Notes: a model not told the origin generated them from the letters alone. Positions 6,875 to 16,464 are shown, numbered from the stretch's first letter. The stretch: DNA of 64,000 nucleotides from an uncultured Bacillota bacterium (GCA_949289845.1 CASEPN010000001.1:306887-370886), one strand, 5' to 3'. A program made the numbers and translations.

Positions 6875-8547
6875 TGGAAGAGACCGTCAAGATCCTCGCC
6901 CTCGGAGGGCTCGACGAGGCCGGGAAGGACTGCTACCTCGTCGACATCTCGGGGGAGCTCTACGTCATCGGCTGCGGGCTCCGCTACCCGGATAAGACGA
7001 TGCCAGGCGTCGACTACGTCATCCCCGACTGCACCTACCTCATCGAGAACAAGGACCGCGTCAAGGCCTACTTCCTCCTCCACGGGCATGAGGACGAGCT
7101 TGGCGGGCTCGTCTATCTCTACGAGAACGTCCCTGCCCCCGTCTACGGCTCCGACGTCACCCTTGCCATGCTCCGCCTCTTCGCGGAGAAGGTCGGGAAA
7201 GGGAACGTTTCCTTCGACCTCCGTCCCGTCGAGCCTACCTCCACCTTCAAGGTGGGGGATAGGACTTGCCACTTCTTCCAGACCGCCCACTCCATCGCCA
7301 GGAGCTCGGGGCTTGCCATCGACACGAGGCTCGGCCACGTGGTCTTCACGGGAGACTTCGTCGTCGAGAACAGCGCCGATCCCAACTACCTCCACGACAT
7401 AAACGCGATCGCGAGGCTTGCGGAGACCCCGACCCTCGTCCTCCTTTCCGAGTCCGGCTACGCGGAGAAGCCGGGCTACACCGCCCCCCGCCACCGGCTT
7501 TCCCACCACGTCGAAAGCGCGGTGAAGGACGCACCCGGGAGGACTTTCGCCGCCCTCTTCTCCAGCAACTACTTCAACATCGAGGAGCTGATCCGCATCG
7601 CCCGCGAGACGAGGAAGAAGATCATCCCCTACGACCAGGAGACATCCGCCCTCCTCAAGGCCGCCCAGGAAGTCGGCCAGCTCCAGATTCCCAAGGAGAA
7701 CTTCGCCCCCTACGAGGACCTCAACCGCCTCCGCGACCAGGACGTCCTCGTCCTTCTCCTTGGCTCGGGACGGGATCTCTTCGGCAAGATCGCCCTCCTC
7801 GCGGCCGGGACGAACGAGACCCACAAGTGCTACCTCCGCGAGAGCGACCTCTTCCTCATGGCCGCCCCCGGGAGCGACAACACCGAGATTGAGGCAACCG
7901 ACGCCCTCGACGAGCTCTACCGGAGCGGCTGCCACGTCATCTCTCTTTCCAAGAAAGACCTCCTCCGCATGCACGCCAGCGAGGAGGACCTCCGCATGAT
8001 GGCCGCCCTCCTGAAGCCCCGTTTCTACCTCCCGGTAAAAGGCTTCTACAAGGACCTTCTCGCCAACGCCCGTCTCATCAGCACGATGGGCATCGGCCTC
8101 ACCCACAGGAACATCATCATCCTCGACGACGGCATCACCGCCATCTTCGACAGGACCGGCGTCCGCACGATGGACGAGGGCGTGAAGCATGGGAACCTCC
8201 TCATCGACGGCATCGGCATCGGCGACGTCGGGAAGGAGGTCATCAAGGACCGCGAGAAGCTTTCGGGCGGAGCGATCCTCATCGGCATCACCGTCTCGAG
8301 GAAGCGGAAGGCCGTCCTCGCCGGGCCCGAGATCGAGATGCGGGGCCTTGCCTACCTCAAGGAGACGGAGCCCATCCGGCGCGAGATCGCCAAGATCGCC
8401 GAGACCGCCCTCCAGGAAGGCCTCCGGAAGAGCGTCCCCGACCTGAACGCCATCAAGGGCGAGATCTACGACAAGTCGGTCCGCTACCTCCGCGGGCGCT
8501 GCCAGATGGAGCCGATGATCCTGCCTCTCCTGGTGGAAGTCGCCTAA
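6874..8547 (+). CDS. rnjB: RNase J2-like protein with altered metal site
   Basis: 557 residues aligned end to end with the RNase J family: a beta-lactamase/beta-CASP core and a C-terminal region ending PMILPLL, as in Bacillus RNase J2. Motif II reads HGHEDELGG, where active RNase J1 has HGHEDH. The late PVHGEYR motif reads PVKGFYK, and the VSGHA motif reads LRMHA. Bacillus RNase J2 shows comparable losses (HGHDEN, PVNGEYR) and acts mainly as partner of J1. The motif III His (TAHSI) and motif IV (FTGDF) remain. I infer a non-catalytic or weakly catalytic subunit of an RNA-decay complex. No J1 gene lies in the window. The TGATG overlap with the phosphodiesterase gene sets the start. Confidence 0.85.
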   Translation: MEETVKILALGGLDEAGKDCYLVDISGELYVIGCGLRYPDKTMPGVDYVIPDCTYLIENKDRVKAYFLLHGHEDELGGLVYLYENVPAPVYGSDVTLAMLRLFAEKVGKGNVSFDLRPVEPTSTFKVGDRTCHFFQTAHSIARSSGLAIDTRLGHVVFTGDFVVENSADPNYLHDINAIARLAETPTLVLLSESGYAEKPGYTAPRHRLSHHVESAVKDAPGRTFAALFSSNYFNIEELIRIARETRKKIIPYDQETSALLKAAQEVGQLQIPKENFAPYEDLNRLRDQDVLVLLLGSGRDLFGKIALLAAGTNETHKCYLRESDLFLMAAPGSDNTEIEATDALDELYRSGCHVISLSKKDLLRMHASEEDLRMMAALLKPRFYLPVKGFYKDLLANARLISTMGIGLTHRNIIILDDGITAIFDRTGVRTMDEGVKHGNLLIDGIGIGDVGKEVIKDREKLSGGAILIGITVSRKRKAVLAGPEIEMRGLAYLKETEPIRREIAKIAETALQEGLRKSVPDLNAIKGEIYDKSVRYLRGRCQMEPMILPLLVEVA

Positions 8548-8603
8548 TCAAAAAGAAGTCCCTTTTGCGCGATTTTCCGCGCTCGGGGGAAAGATGACTA
8601 AGG

Positions 8604-8609
8604 TATAAT
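8604..8609 (+). promoter_or_regulatory. -10 box directly before ftsK (leaderless type)
   Basis: TATAAT, then 6 nt, then ATG at 8616. No Shine-Dalgarno sequence lies between. The preceding 8548-8603 shows no convincing terminator and no clear -35 hexamer. Confidence 0.65.
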
Positions 8610-8615
8610 CCGGGC

Positions 8616-11462
8616 ATGGAGAGAAAGCCCTATACCTCGGAGAGGACTAGGAAGGCGCTGGGCGCCCTCCTCGCCCTCCTTTCCTTGCTCGTCCTCCTTT
8701 CCCCGGCCTCGCGGCTCGCCCCCCTGGCCTTTCCTTTCTACTACCTCCTCGGTGCCGCGGGCATCTGGATCCTCCTTCCATGGCTGATCCTCGCCGGAGC
8801 CCTCCTTTTCGTCTTCGGCAGGCTTCCTCGCCCGTGGGCGGGGAAGACCTTCTGGATCGCCCTCCCGATCCTCGTCCTTGGGCTTTCCTCTCTCCTTGGG
8901 GTCATCGCCGAGGACATGGGGCATTTGCTCGACAGCGGCTACGACCTCTCCTACTGGAATAGCCTCGCCCTTTCCACCCTGGAGGAGGGGATGGGCGTCC
9001 TCATGTACGCGGACGCGCTCACTCAAGGCGGGCTCCTTGGCTTCGGGATCGGGAAGCTCCTCGCCCCGGCAGGGATCGCCCTTGGGATCTTCCTTTCGGT
9101 GCTCCTGCTTCTCGTCGGCCTTCTTGTCCTTGCCCTTCCTCTCATCCGCTTCCTCATGAGGAAGTCCAAAGGACGTCTCCGCTTCCAGAACATAGAGGAA
9201 GAGGAACCCTCCGCCCCCGAGGAAAAGGGCGGCGAGGCCCCGCGCCTGGTGATCGAGGAGAAGGAGGAGCCTCTCGACCCCCAGGGGGAGGAAGCCCCCG
9301 CGAGCCGCTCCGAGCTCTACTTCGACCTCCCCGAGGACGGGCTTCCCAGGGAGGCCGCGCCGAGGACCCCTTCCGAAACCCCGATCCAGGACGGGGGGCT
9401 ACGTCCCGCCGACTTCCTCGGGGCCTTCCGCCCCGGGACCTCCCCGAGGGAGGATCCGGAGCCACTGCCTCATGATGAGACCCCGGCGAAGGAACCTGTG
9501 GCTCCTCCATCTTCCCAGCCTGTCCTTCCTCCCGTCCCTCCTGTTCCCGGGCCTGAGGAGAGGAAGCCTTCCACTGTTCCCGAGATTCGCCCCATTCCGC
9601 AGGGAGAGGCGCATAGGGAGACCCTTGCGAACGCGCTTCCCTCTAAGAAGGAAGAGCCTTTCCGTGAAGAATCCCTTCCTTCCCCCTCCCTTCCTCCTGA
9701 ACCAGAAAAGCCGGCGGGAGAAAAGGGAACCGCGGGGATTTCGATGGATTCCGGGCTTGATGCGCCAGTTTTCCCCGGCATCTCCCGTTTGGAAGAGGAG
9801 CCTTCTTCCGTCCGTCCCGCCGGGTTCGGGGGAGAGGTTCCCGCTCCGACGCCCGAGCCCCCCGCCCCTCCCGAGGTCCCGATCCTCGGGCCGGCCCTGA
9901 CGCCCGAGGAGATTGCTTTGGCGAAGCTCCACCAGCCGCGGAGGAAGGAAAGGCCCCCCTACGAGCTTCCTTCCCTCGACCTTCTGAAGACCTACGGGAA
10001 CGAGGAGAAGAGCGAGGCCCTCATCGCCGAGTGCGAGGCGAGGAAGGAGGCGATCGACCAGGCCTTCCGCGACTTGAACGTCGGCGCCTCGATCGCGAGC
10101 TACACCATCGGACCCTCCGTCACGCGCTACGACATCCAGACCGAGCGAAACGTCTCCGTTTCCACGATCGGGCGCTACATCGCCGACCTCTCGGTGCGCC
10201 TGGGAGGGGTGGCGACGCGCTACGAGCCCATCGTCATGGGTTCTTCCTACTCCGGTCTCGAGATCGCCAACGAAGAGACGACGACCGTCGGGCTCCGCGA
10301 GATGATCGAGGCGATGCCCCCGCGCGAGAAGCGGCCCTTCTCCATTCCCTTCGGGAAGTCCATCTCGGGGAAGTGCCTGAACGGGAATCTCGCCGAGTTC
10401 CCCCACATGCTCGTCGCCGGCACCTCGGGCTCCGGGAAGTCGATCTTCATGCACGGGCTCATCATGTCGCTCATCATCCGCAACAGGCCGGAGGACCTGA
10501 AGCTCGTCATCATCGACCCGAAGCAGGTGGAGATGAGCAAGTACCGCGACATCCCCCATCTCCTTTGCCCGATCATCACGGACGCCCACCAGGCGAAGGC
10601 GTGCCTCGAGCGCCTCATCGAGGAGATGAACCGGCGCTACGACCTCCTTTCCCTCGCCGAGGTGAGCAAGATCAGCGAGTTCAACGAGGACTACGCCGAG
10701 GAGCACGGGGTGGAGCCCCTTCCCGAGATCGTCTGCATCATCGACGAGTACGCGGACCTTTCCGACTCCTGCAAGGACATCGGGGCGCCCCTCCTCACCC
10801 TCGCCCAGAAGGCCAGGGCGGCGGGGATCAACCTGGTCGTCGCCACCCAGCGCCCTTCGGTCAACGTTATCACCGGCACCATCAAGGCGAACCTCCTCGT
10901 CCGCGTCGCCCTCGCCGTCACGAGCTCCGTCGACTCCGGAACCATCCTCGACCAGGGGGGCGCCGAGAACCTCATCGGCAAGGGCGACATGCTCGTCAGC
11001 TGCACCGAGCTCTCGCGCACCGGGCTCGTCCGCGCCCAGGGGTGCTACGTCAGCAACCGCGAGATCAAGGCGGTCTGCGACTTCATCCGCGGGCAGATGG
11101 GCCCGGACTACGACCCGCGCTTCCTCCATCTCGACGAGGGAGGGGAGGACGCCTCCGGGGCTACGGGCCTCCAGCCTAGCCCCGAGCCCAAGCACCCCCG
11201 TCCTGCGCCTGGGATGGGGGACGAGGACCTCTACCAGGAGATCCGCCGCTCCGTGATGGCGCTCGACTACTGCTCCGTCTCCTGGCTCAGGAGGAACTAC
11301 GGCCTCGGCTTCCCCAAGGCCGGCTCGATCATGGACCGCCTGAAGAAGGAGGGAATCGTCGCCGAGCTCGGGCAGAACGCCACCTCCTCCAAGGGGAGCA
11401 AGGTGCTCATCCATTCTTTGGAGGAGCTCGAGGGGGCACCTGCCCCGGAGGAGACTTCGTGA
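8616..11462 (+). CDS. ftsK: DNA translocase FtsK/SpoIIIE
   Basis: 948-residue septal DNA pump that clears chromosomal DNA during division. The N-terminus (about 1-190) has four or so membrane segments. A long Pro/Glu-rich linker (about 190-440) is followed by the RecA-like motor with Walker A GTSGSGKS (about 601-608) and Walker B IVCIIDEYAD (about 704-713). The C-terminal winged-helix gamma domain (about 875-935) would read polar DNA motifs (KOPS/SRS type). Length is at the upper end for Bacilli because of the linker. The stop overlaps the acpS start. The predicted transcript is leaderless. Confidence 0.97.
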   Translation: MERKPYTSERTRKALGALLALLSLLVLLSPASRLAPLAFPFYYLLGAAGIWILLPWLILAGALLFVFGRLPRPWAGKTFWIALPILVLGLSSLLGVIAEDMGHLLDSGYDLSYWNSLALSTLEEGMGVLMYADALTQGGLLGFGIGKLLAPAGIALGIFLSVLLLLVGLLVLALPLIRFLMRKSKGRLRFQNIEEEEPSAPEEKGGEAPRLVIEEKEEPLDPQGEEAPASRSELYFDLPEDGLPREAAPRTPSETPIQDGGLRPADFLGAFRPGTSPREDPEPLPHDETPAKEPVAPPSSQPVLPPVPPVPGPEERKPSTVPEIRPIPQGEAHRETLANALPSKKEEPFREESLPSPSLPPEPEKPAGEKGTAGISMDSGLDAPVFPGISRLEEEPSSVRPAGFGGEVPAPTPEPPAPPEVPILGPALTPEEIALAKLHQPRRKERPPYELPSLDLLKTYGNEEKSEALIAECEARKEAIDQAFRDLNVGASIASYTIGPSVTRYDIQTERNVSVSTIGRYIADLSVRLGGVATRYEPIVMGSSYSGLEIANEETTTVGLREMIEAMPPREKRPFSIPFGKSISGKCLNGNLAEFPHMLVAGTSGSGKSIFMHGLIMSLIIRNRPEDLKLVIIDPKQVEMSKYRDIPHLLCPIITDAHQAKACLERLIEEMNRRYDLLSLAEVSKISEFNEDYAEEHGVEPLPEIVCIIDEYADLSDSCKDIGAPLLTLAQKARAAGINLVVATQRPSVNVITGTIKANLLVRVALAVTSSVDSGTILDQGGAENLIGKGDMLVSCTELSRTGLVRAQGCYVSNREIKAVCDFIRGQMGPDYDPRFLHLDEGGEDASGATGLQPSPEPKHPRPAPGMGDEDLYQEIRRSVMALDYCSVSWLRRNYGLGFPKAGSIMDRLKKEGIVAELGQNATSSKGSKVLIHSLEELEGAPAPEETS

Positions 11463-11779
11463 GGGTCGGGACGGACATCGTCGAGATCCAGCGCCTCAAG
11501 GCGCCTTCCCGGCGCTTCCTCGAGGAGATCCTCGCCGAAAATGAGCGCGCCGACTATGATTCCCGTGGCGGCTCCCCGGAGTTCCTCGCCGGGCTCTGGG
11601 CGGCCAAGGAGGCCTACCTCAAGGCGACGGGGGAGGGGCTCGGGTCCCTCGCCCTCAAGGAAATCCAGGTGCTCCACGAGGAAGGGGGGAGGCCCTACCT
11701 CCTCGTGAAGGGAACGCGCCACGAGGTATCGATCGCCCATGACGGAGGCTACGCGATCGCCGTAGTGATCATCCCATGA
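11459..11779 (+). CDS. acpS: Holo-acyl-carrier-protein synthase
   Basis: 106-residue phosphopantetheinyl transferase that loads the 4'-phosphopantetheine arm on ACP. The family motifs GTDIVEI (about 4-10, Mg-binding Asp) and the WAAKEAYLKA helix (about 57-66) are intact. It starts with GTG overlapping the ftsK stop, and its own stop overlaps the pullulanase ATG (ATGA). A plausible additional client in this window is the carrier domain of the AMP-ligase fusion at 33710-35707. Confidence 0.95.
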   Translation: MRVGTDIVEIQRLKAPSRRFLEEILAENERADYDSRGGSPEFLAGLWAAKEAYLKATGEGLGSLALKEIQVLHEEGGRPYLLVKGTRHEVSIAHDGGYAIAVVIIP

Positions 11780-13923
11780 AAGACACTTTCCTCTCTGCCA
11801 GGCTCGTCGAGCCCGACCTAATCCGCCTCGTCCTCTTCAGTTCGCTTGCCTACGAGCCTTTCGAGGCGCTCCTCCTCGTCGACAAGAACGCCTACGTCCC
11901 CCTCCGGGCGAGCAGGGTGAACAGCACCTCGAACGTCCTCATCGCCGACTACCACCTGAAGGAGCCCCTGGAGCTCGGGCATAGCTACGCGCTTTCGATC
12001 TACAACTACCCGACCGTTCCTCTCGACGTGAGCGAGGCGACCTCCTTCCCCGACTTCGACCAGCGCTACTACTACCCGGGGAACGACCTCGGCGCCACCT
12101 ACCGCCCCGAGCATACCGACTGGGCGCTCTGGGCCCCCTTGGCAAGCGCGGTCACCCTCAAGGTGAAAAGGAGGGACAACCAGACCGGAAGGTGGCACTA
12201 CCGCCCGATGGAACGGGGCGAGCGCGGGGTCTGGCGCATCCGCCTCAAAGGGGACTACGCGCTGGCAAGCTATCTCTTCGTCGTCACCAACAGCGAGGTC
12301 GAGAGCGAGTCCATCGACCCCTATGCGAAGGCCTCGGGGCCGAACGGCGAGTGCTCGATCGTCCTTGACGAAGGCGCCCTCCCCTCCCTCGACATGTCCG
12401 GGAAGGACCTTCCCCAGATGGAAGGGCCCGGGAGCGCCATCGTCTACGAGACCTCGATCAGGGACCTCACCGTCAACAAGGAGAGCGACATCTTCCGGAA
12501 GGCCCAGTACCTCGGCTTCGTCGAGGAGGGGCGGAAGACCCCGGGTGGGAACCCCGCGGGCTTCGACTACCTTAGGGGACTGGGTGTCACCCACGTCCAG
12601 ATCCTTCCTTTCTATGACTTCTCCACCGTCGACGAGCGCCATCCCCTGGCCTCCTATAACTGGGGCTACGACCCGAAGCAGTACTTCGTCCCCGACGGCA
12701 GCTTCTGCTCGGACGTGGAGGACCCCCTTTCTCGCATCCGCGAGTGCCGGGCGATGATCCACGCCCTCCATGAGGCGGGGATCCGCGTCGTCATGGACGC
12801 GGTCTATAACCACGTCTACGAGTACCAGAGGAGCTCCTTCGAGAAAATCGTCCCCAACTACTACTTCCGGCGGCGGAGGGACGGGAGGATGGCCAACACC
12901 TCCTACTGCGGGGATGACGTCGCCTCCGAGCGCCCGATGGCGCGGAAGCTTATCGTCGACTCGGCGAAGCGCTGGATCGACTTCTATGGGGTGAACGGGT
13001 TTCGTTTCGACCTCATGGGGATCATCGACTGCGAGACGCTCCGGGCGATCGAGCGCTACGGGAAGAGCAAGGACCCCTCCTTCCTCGTCTACGGCGAGGG
13101 CTGGAACATGGGAGGGGAGTGCAAGGAGCCCCTCGGCCACATGGACAACTACCGCCTTCTCCCTGGCTTCGGCTTCTTCAACGACTACTTCCGCGAGAAC
13201 GTGAAAAAGTTCCTCGCCTGCGACATGGGGGTGAAGGACCAGGTCAAGTACGTCTACCTCGGCTCCTCCTCGCCCTACTCCTGGATCGGGCCGAAGTTCC
13301 TCGACGCCGGGCAGTCGGTGAACTACATCGAGTGCCACGACGACAAGACGTTCTTCGACTGGCTATCGGACGCAAGAGGCGACCTTTCCGCGAAGGAGAA
13401 GCTCGACCTCGCGAAACTAGGCGTCGCCTTCGTCCTCCTCTCCTTCGGGATGCCCTTCCTCCACATGGGCCAGGAGCTCGGGCTCACGAAGTTCGGGAAG
13501 CCGAACACATACAATTCGCCGGACATCTACAACCAGATGCCATATCGCCTCCTCGACGAGCGGAAGGAGATGTATTCTTACTGCCGCTCCCTCATCGCCT
13601 TCCGCAAGAGGATCCCCGCCTTCCGCGAGGTGGAGCCCGGGAAGATCGCTCCCAAGGTTTCCTTCGAGGACCGCGGGGCGGCGCTCGTGGTCCATCTTAC
13701 GGGGGAAGGGCTCGGCGACTGGGAGGAGCTGGACCTCTTCTTCAATCCCGCGCGGGAAGGGCTCGTCCACGAGTACCAGGAGGACCGTGTCCTCGTCCTC
13801 GACCGGACGGGGATGGTGATGGACGCCGGCTTCAAGGCCAGGCGCCTCCAAGTGCCGGGGGAGTCCCTCGTCGCCGCCGGGCTGAAGAAGAGATCCACCA
13901 GGAAGGGCGGCCAAGGCCGCTAG
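11776..13923 (+). CDS. pulA: Type I pullulanase (GH13)
   Basis: 715-residue alpha-1,6-debranching enzyme for pullulan or glycogen-like glucans. The type I signature YNWGYDP is at about 293-299. GH13 motifs follow: DAVYNH, GFRFDLMG (nucleophile Asp about 411), YGEGW (acid/base Glu about 439) and ECHDDKT. An N-terminal beta-rich region (about 1-110) precedes the catalytic barrel, as in intracellular Firmicute pullulanases. There is no signal peptide, so it acts in the cytoplasm. It is coupled to acpS by an ATGA overlap, an odd pairing that looks like operon packing rather than shared function. A perfect GGGCCC/GGGCCC dyad lies just after the stop. Confidence 0.95.
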   Translation: MKDTFLSARLVEPDLIRLVLFSSLAYEPFEALLLVDKNAYVPLRASRVNSTSNVLIADYHLKEPLELGHSYALSIYNYPTVPLDVSEATSFPDFDQRYYYPGNDLGATYRPEHTDWALWAPLASAVTLKVKRRDNQTGRWHYRPMERGERGVWRIRLKGDYALASYLFVVTNSEVESESIDPYAKASGPNGECSIVLDEGALPSLDMSGKDLPQMEGPGSAIVYETSIRDLTVNKESDIFRKAQYLGFVEEGRKTPGGNPAGFDYLRGLGVTHVQILPFYDFSTVDERHPLASYNWGYDPKQYFVPDGSFCSDVEDPLSRIRECRAMIHALHEAGIRVVMDAVYNHVYEYQRSSFEKIVPNYYFRRRRDGRMANTSYCGDDVASERPMARKLIVDSAKRWIDFYGVNGFRFDLMGIIDCETLRAIERYGKSKDPSFLVYGEGWNMGGECKEPLGHMDNYRLLPGFGFFNDYFRENVKKFLACDMGVKDQVKYVYLGSSSPYSWIGPKFLDAGQSVNYIECHDDKTFFDWLSDARGDLSAKEKLDLAKLGVAFVLLSFGMPFLHMGQELGLTKFGKPNTYNSPDIYNQMPYRLLDERKEMYSYCRSLIAFRKRIPAFREVEPGKIAPKVSFEDRGAALVVHLTGEGLGDWEELDLFFNPAREGLVHEYQEDRVLVLDRTGMVMDAGFKARRLQVPGESLVAAGLKKRSTRKGGQGR

Positions 13924-13924
13924 A

Positions 13925-13938
13925 GGGCCCGCGGGCCC
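13925..13938. repeat. Short GC palindrome after pulA
   Basis: GGGCCC-GC-GGGCCC forms a 6-bp stem with a tiny loop between pulA and the next gene's ribosome site (AAAGGAGGAGAG). There is no T-tract, so it is more likely an mRNA-stabilising or attenuating hairpin than a terminator. Confidence 0.4.
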
Positions 13939-13954
13939 CGGAAAGGAGGAGAGG

Positions 13955-14245
13955 ATGCTCTCCAGCGTTTTTCTCACGGGCCGGCTCGGCGAGAAGCTCG
14001 ACGACAAGGTCCGCTACGTCGAGGTGGACCGGGTCATTCCAGGCCCTACGGGCAAGTTCCTGACGGACAAGATCCCCTGTCGCGGGCTCTATGGGCCGAG
14101 GGGACGATTCATGAGCGCTCCGGCCGGCTCCTTCATCGCCCTCAAGGGCCGGATCGAGATGGACGAGCGCCACGGGCTCATCATCGTCGCCGAGATCGAC
14201 GAAATGCATCGCCCTAGGAAAGAGGAGCCCTCGCCCTCGCTATAA
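13955..14245 (+). CDS. Small OB-fold (SSB-like) protein
   Basis: 96 residues. The pattern FLTGRLG near the N-terminus, a central CRG strand and IALKGRIEMDE...IVAEID near the C-terminus follow the order of beta strands in single-stranded-DNA-binding proteins, but it is shorter and lacks the acidic C-terminal tip of replicative SSB. A good ribosome site (AAAGGAGG) precedes the ATG. The stop codon TAA is embedded in the TATAAT box of plsC. A role in DNA or RNA binding is inferred from the fold guess only. Confidence 0.45.
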   Translation: MLSSVFLTGRLGEKLDDKVRYVEVDRVIPGPTGKFLTDKIPCRGLYGPRGRFMSAPAGSFIALKGRIEMDERHGLIIVAEIDEMHRPRKEEPSPSL

Positions 14246-14246
14246 T
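14241..14246 (+). promoter_or_regulatory. -10 box before plsC (leaderless type)
   Basis: TATAAT, then 6 nt, then ATG at 14253. The box overlaps the TAA stop (14243-14245) of the preceding small gene. Confidence 0.6.
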
Positions 14247-14252
14247 GGCGGC

Positions 14253-15056
14253 ATGCTGAAGTACCTTCGCCTCATCTTCGGGATCGTCCCGATGCTCCTC
14301 CTGGAATGGCCGCGCTTCGTCTGGTACGCCCGCCATCCGGAACGGACGCCCCTCGAAGTCCGCTACAGGAGGATCCGGCGGCTCGTCCTCCGGCTCATCC
14401 GCCTCCTCCATCCCGACTTCCATATCGAGGGGCGCGAGCTCTTCCGCAGGATGCTCGAAGGGGAGCGGAGCTTCCTCCTCGTCTCCGACCACGTCTCGCT
14501 CCTCGACCCGGTCATCCTCATCTTCCTGTCCGAGAGGCCCCTCAGCTTCGTCGCGAAGAAGGAGGTCATGTCCTACCCCCTCGTCAGCCCGATCCTCCGC
14601 GCCCTGGGCGGGCTTTCGCTCGACCGCGAGGATCTCAAGGGCTCCGTCCGCGTCGTCCTCGAGCTCAGGAAGGGCCTTGAGAAGGACGAGGCGGCCTGGG
14701 GCATCTTCCCCGAGGGGACGAGGAGGAAGGATCTCGAGGGCCCCGTCCTTCCCTTCCACCCCGGCTCCTTCAAGGCGGCGCTCAGTGCGAAGAGGGACGT
14801 CCTCCTCCTGGCGATGGAGGGCGAGGAGCGCCTCCTTTCCTTCACTAGCTGGAGCCGCTACCCGATCGGTGTGCGCTTCCTCGAGAGGATGTCGATGGAG
14901 GATGCCGCCAAGGAAGGGAAGACTACCGTTGAGATCGCCGAGCATGCGGAGAAGGTCGTCCAGGAAGGGGTCGCCCGCATCCACGAGGAGAACGAGGACT
15001 ACGTGACCAGGGGGCTCCACAAGCTTCCCTGGCGAGGCGGGGCGAAGGTTCGCTAG
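14253..15056 (+). CDS. plsC: 1-acyl-sn-glycerol-3-phosphate acyltransferase
   Basis: 267-residue membrane-associated acyltransferase that makes phosphatidic acid. The catalytic H(x4)D motif is SDHVSLLD (about 79-86), and the substrate-binding FPEGTRR is at about 151-157. An N-terminal hydrophobic stretch with WPRF could anchor it. The length matches PlsC of Bacilli. The predicted mRNA is leaderless. It ends at a terminator shared with the convergent rsmF gene. Confidence 0.9.
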   Translation: MLKYLRLIFGIVPMLLLEWPRFVWYARHPERTPLEVRYRRIRRLVLRLIRLLHPDFHIEGRELFRRMLEGERSFLLVSDHVSLLDPVILIFLSERPLSFVAKKEVMSYPLVSPILRALGGLSLDREDLKGSVRVVLELRKGLEKDEAAWGIFPEGTRRKDLEGPVLPFHPGSFKAALSAKRDVLLLAMEGEERLLSFTSWSRYPIGVRFLERMSMEDAAKEGKTTVEIAEHAEKVVQEGVARIHEENEDYVTRGLHKLPWRGGAKVR

Positions 15057-15064
15057 AGCGAAGT

Positions 15065-15100
15065 AAAAGAGGCGGAACCTTGCAGGAACCGCCTCTTTTT
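15065..15100. terminator. Bidirectional terminator plsC / rsmF
   Basis: An 11-bp perfect stem (AAAAGAGGCGG 15065-15075 / CCGCCTCTTTT 15089-15099) with a 13-nt loop has A- and T-runs on the two sides. It can serve both convergent genes. Confidence 0.9.
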
Positions 15101-15108
15101 CTTGCCTT

Positions 15109-16458
15109 CTACTTCGCGATGTCGAGCTCCGGATCCCATTCGGGACGGCGGAGGCCCTTGGGGTAGTGGTTCTTCGCGACTCCCTTCACGACCTTGACGA
15201 ACCCGAGGTTCAGCCCCATGTAGCTGATGATCGCGAATCCGTCCATCCTGTGGAGGGGGAAGGTGAGCCCCTGGATGTAGCACTTGGCCTCCTCCTTCCC
15301 GACGGGGATGGAATGTTCCGGCCCGAGGTAGGCGGCCAAATGATGGTCGGGGATGTAGATCTGGCTCGAGCGCATCTCGAGGAGCTTCACCCCGTAGCGG
15401 AGCAGGTTCATGTGGCTGACGTCGAAGGACCTTTCCAAGGAATAGAACTTCTCGCGGTGGAACTCGTTGCTCCGTCCCTCGAGACCGTAGTGGCGGACGA
15501 AGTCCCGGTACTTCGAGTAGGGGGCGAGCTCGATGACCGACCTCGGGGTGGGGACGAGCTCCCCGGGCTTCTCGATGAGGCAGACGAACTGGCCTTCTCC
15601 CTGGTAGCGGTGGGGGAAGAGATAGACGGCCTCGGGGACGTCCGCGGGGTGGAAGAATCTCTCTCCTTCCGGGAGGGGGACGAGCCGTGCCTCCCTTCTC
15701 GTGCGGAGGAACTCGAGGATGGTGCCCTCGTTCTCCTCATAGGAGAAGGAGCAGGTGCTGTAGGCGATCCGTCCGCCGGGCTTCAGCATCTCGTAGGCGT
15801 AGCTGAGGAGCTCGACCTGGCGGGCGTGGTTCACCATGACCTTGCGCTCGCTCCAGTCGGCGAGGACCTCGGGGTCCTTCCGGAACATCGCCGAGCCGCT
15901 GCAGGGAGCGTCGACGAGGATCTTGTCGAAGCACTCGGGGTAGGACTCGTGGTTGAAGGAGACGTCGTTGGAGGTGACCACCATGTTCCCGCGGCCCATC
16001 CTCTCGACGTTCTGGGAAAGGCTATGGGCGCGAGGGAAGCTGACGTCGTTGGCGACGAGCACGCCCTTGTCCTCCATGAGGAGGGAGGAGGCAAGGGCCT
16101 TCCCTCCGGGGGCGGCGCACATGTCGTAGACGACCTCCTCGGCCCTGGGGGCGAGGAAATAGGCGGGCATCATCGCCGCGGCATCCTCGATCGAATAGAC
16201 CCCGGCATCGTAAAGGATGCTCTTCCCGAACTCGTAGTCGGACTTCCTGTAAAGGAAGGCGTGGGGGACGTCCGGGTGGGGGACGACCTTGGGGAAACGG
16301 GCGAGGAAATCCCCGTCGCCCATCTTCTTCGTGTTCAGGATGAGGGCGTAGGTCCTCTCGCCCTCCTCGACGCTTGCCCGGAGTGGGGCTACCTCCTCTT
16401 CGGGAAGATGCTTCCGTAGGGAGTCCCAGAAGCCGGAGGGTGCTGACGCTTGGCTCAT
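15109..16458 (-). CDS. rsmF: RsmF/YebU-type rRNA (cytosine-C5) methyltransferase
   Basis: 449-residue SAM-dependent RNA m5C methyltransferase. Visible are the SAM loop MCAAPGGK (about 114-121), the catalytic VDAPCSGSAMF (about 184-194) and the second Cys motif STCSF (about 246-250). A C-terminal region of about 160 residues fits the RsmF-type RNA-binding extension. The substrate, a cytosine in 16S rRNA, is assigned by family only. The start is the ATG whose upstream TATAAT is 6 nt away on the minus strand. Confidence 0.88.
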   Translation of the reverse strand: MSQASAPSGFWDSLRKHLPEEEVAPLRASVEEGERTYALILNTKKMGDGDFLARFPKVVPHPDVPHAFLYRKSDYEFGKSILYDAGVYSIEDAAAMMPAYFLAPRAEEVVYDMCAAPGGKALASSLLMEDKGVLVANDVSFPRAHSLSQNVERMGRGNMVVTSNDVSFNHESYPECFDKILVDAPCSGSAMFRKDPEVLADWSERKVMVNHARQVELLSYAYEMLKPGGRIAYSTCSFSYEENEGTILEFLRTRREARLVPLPEGERFFHPADVPEAVYLFPHRYQGEGQFVCLIEKPGELVPTPRSVIELAPYSKYRDFVRHYGLEGRSNEFHREKFYSLERSFDVSHMNLLRYGVKLLEMRSSQIYIPDHHLAAYLGPEHSIPVGKEEAKCYIQGLTFPLHRMDGFAIISYMGLNLGFVKVVKGVAKNHYPKGLRRPEWDPELDIAK

Positions 16459-16464
16459 AGGGCG

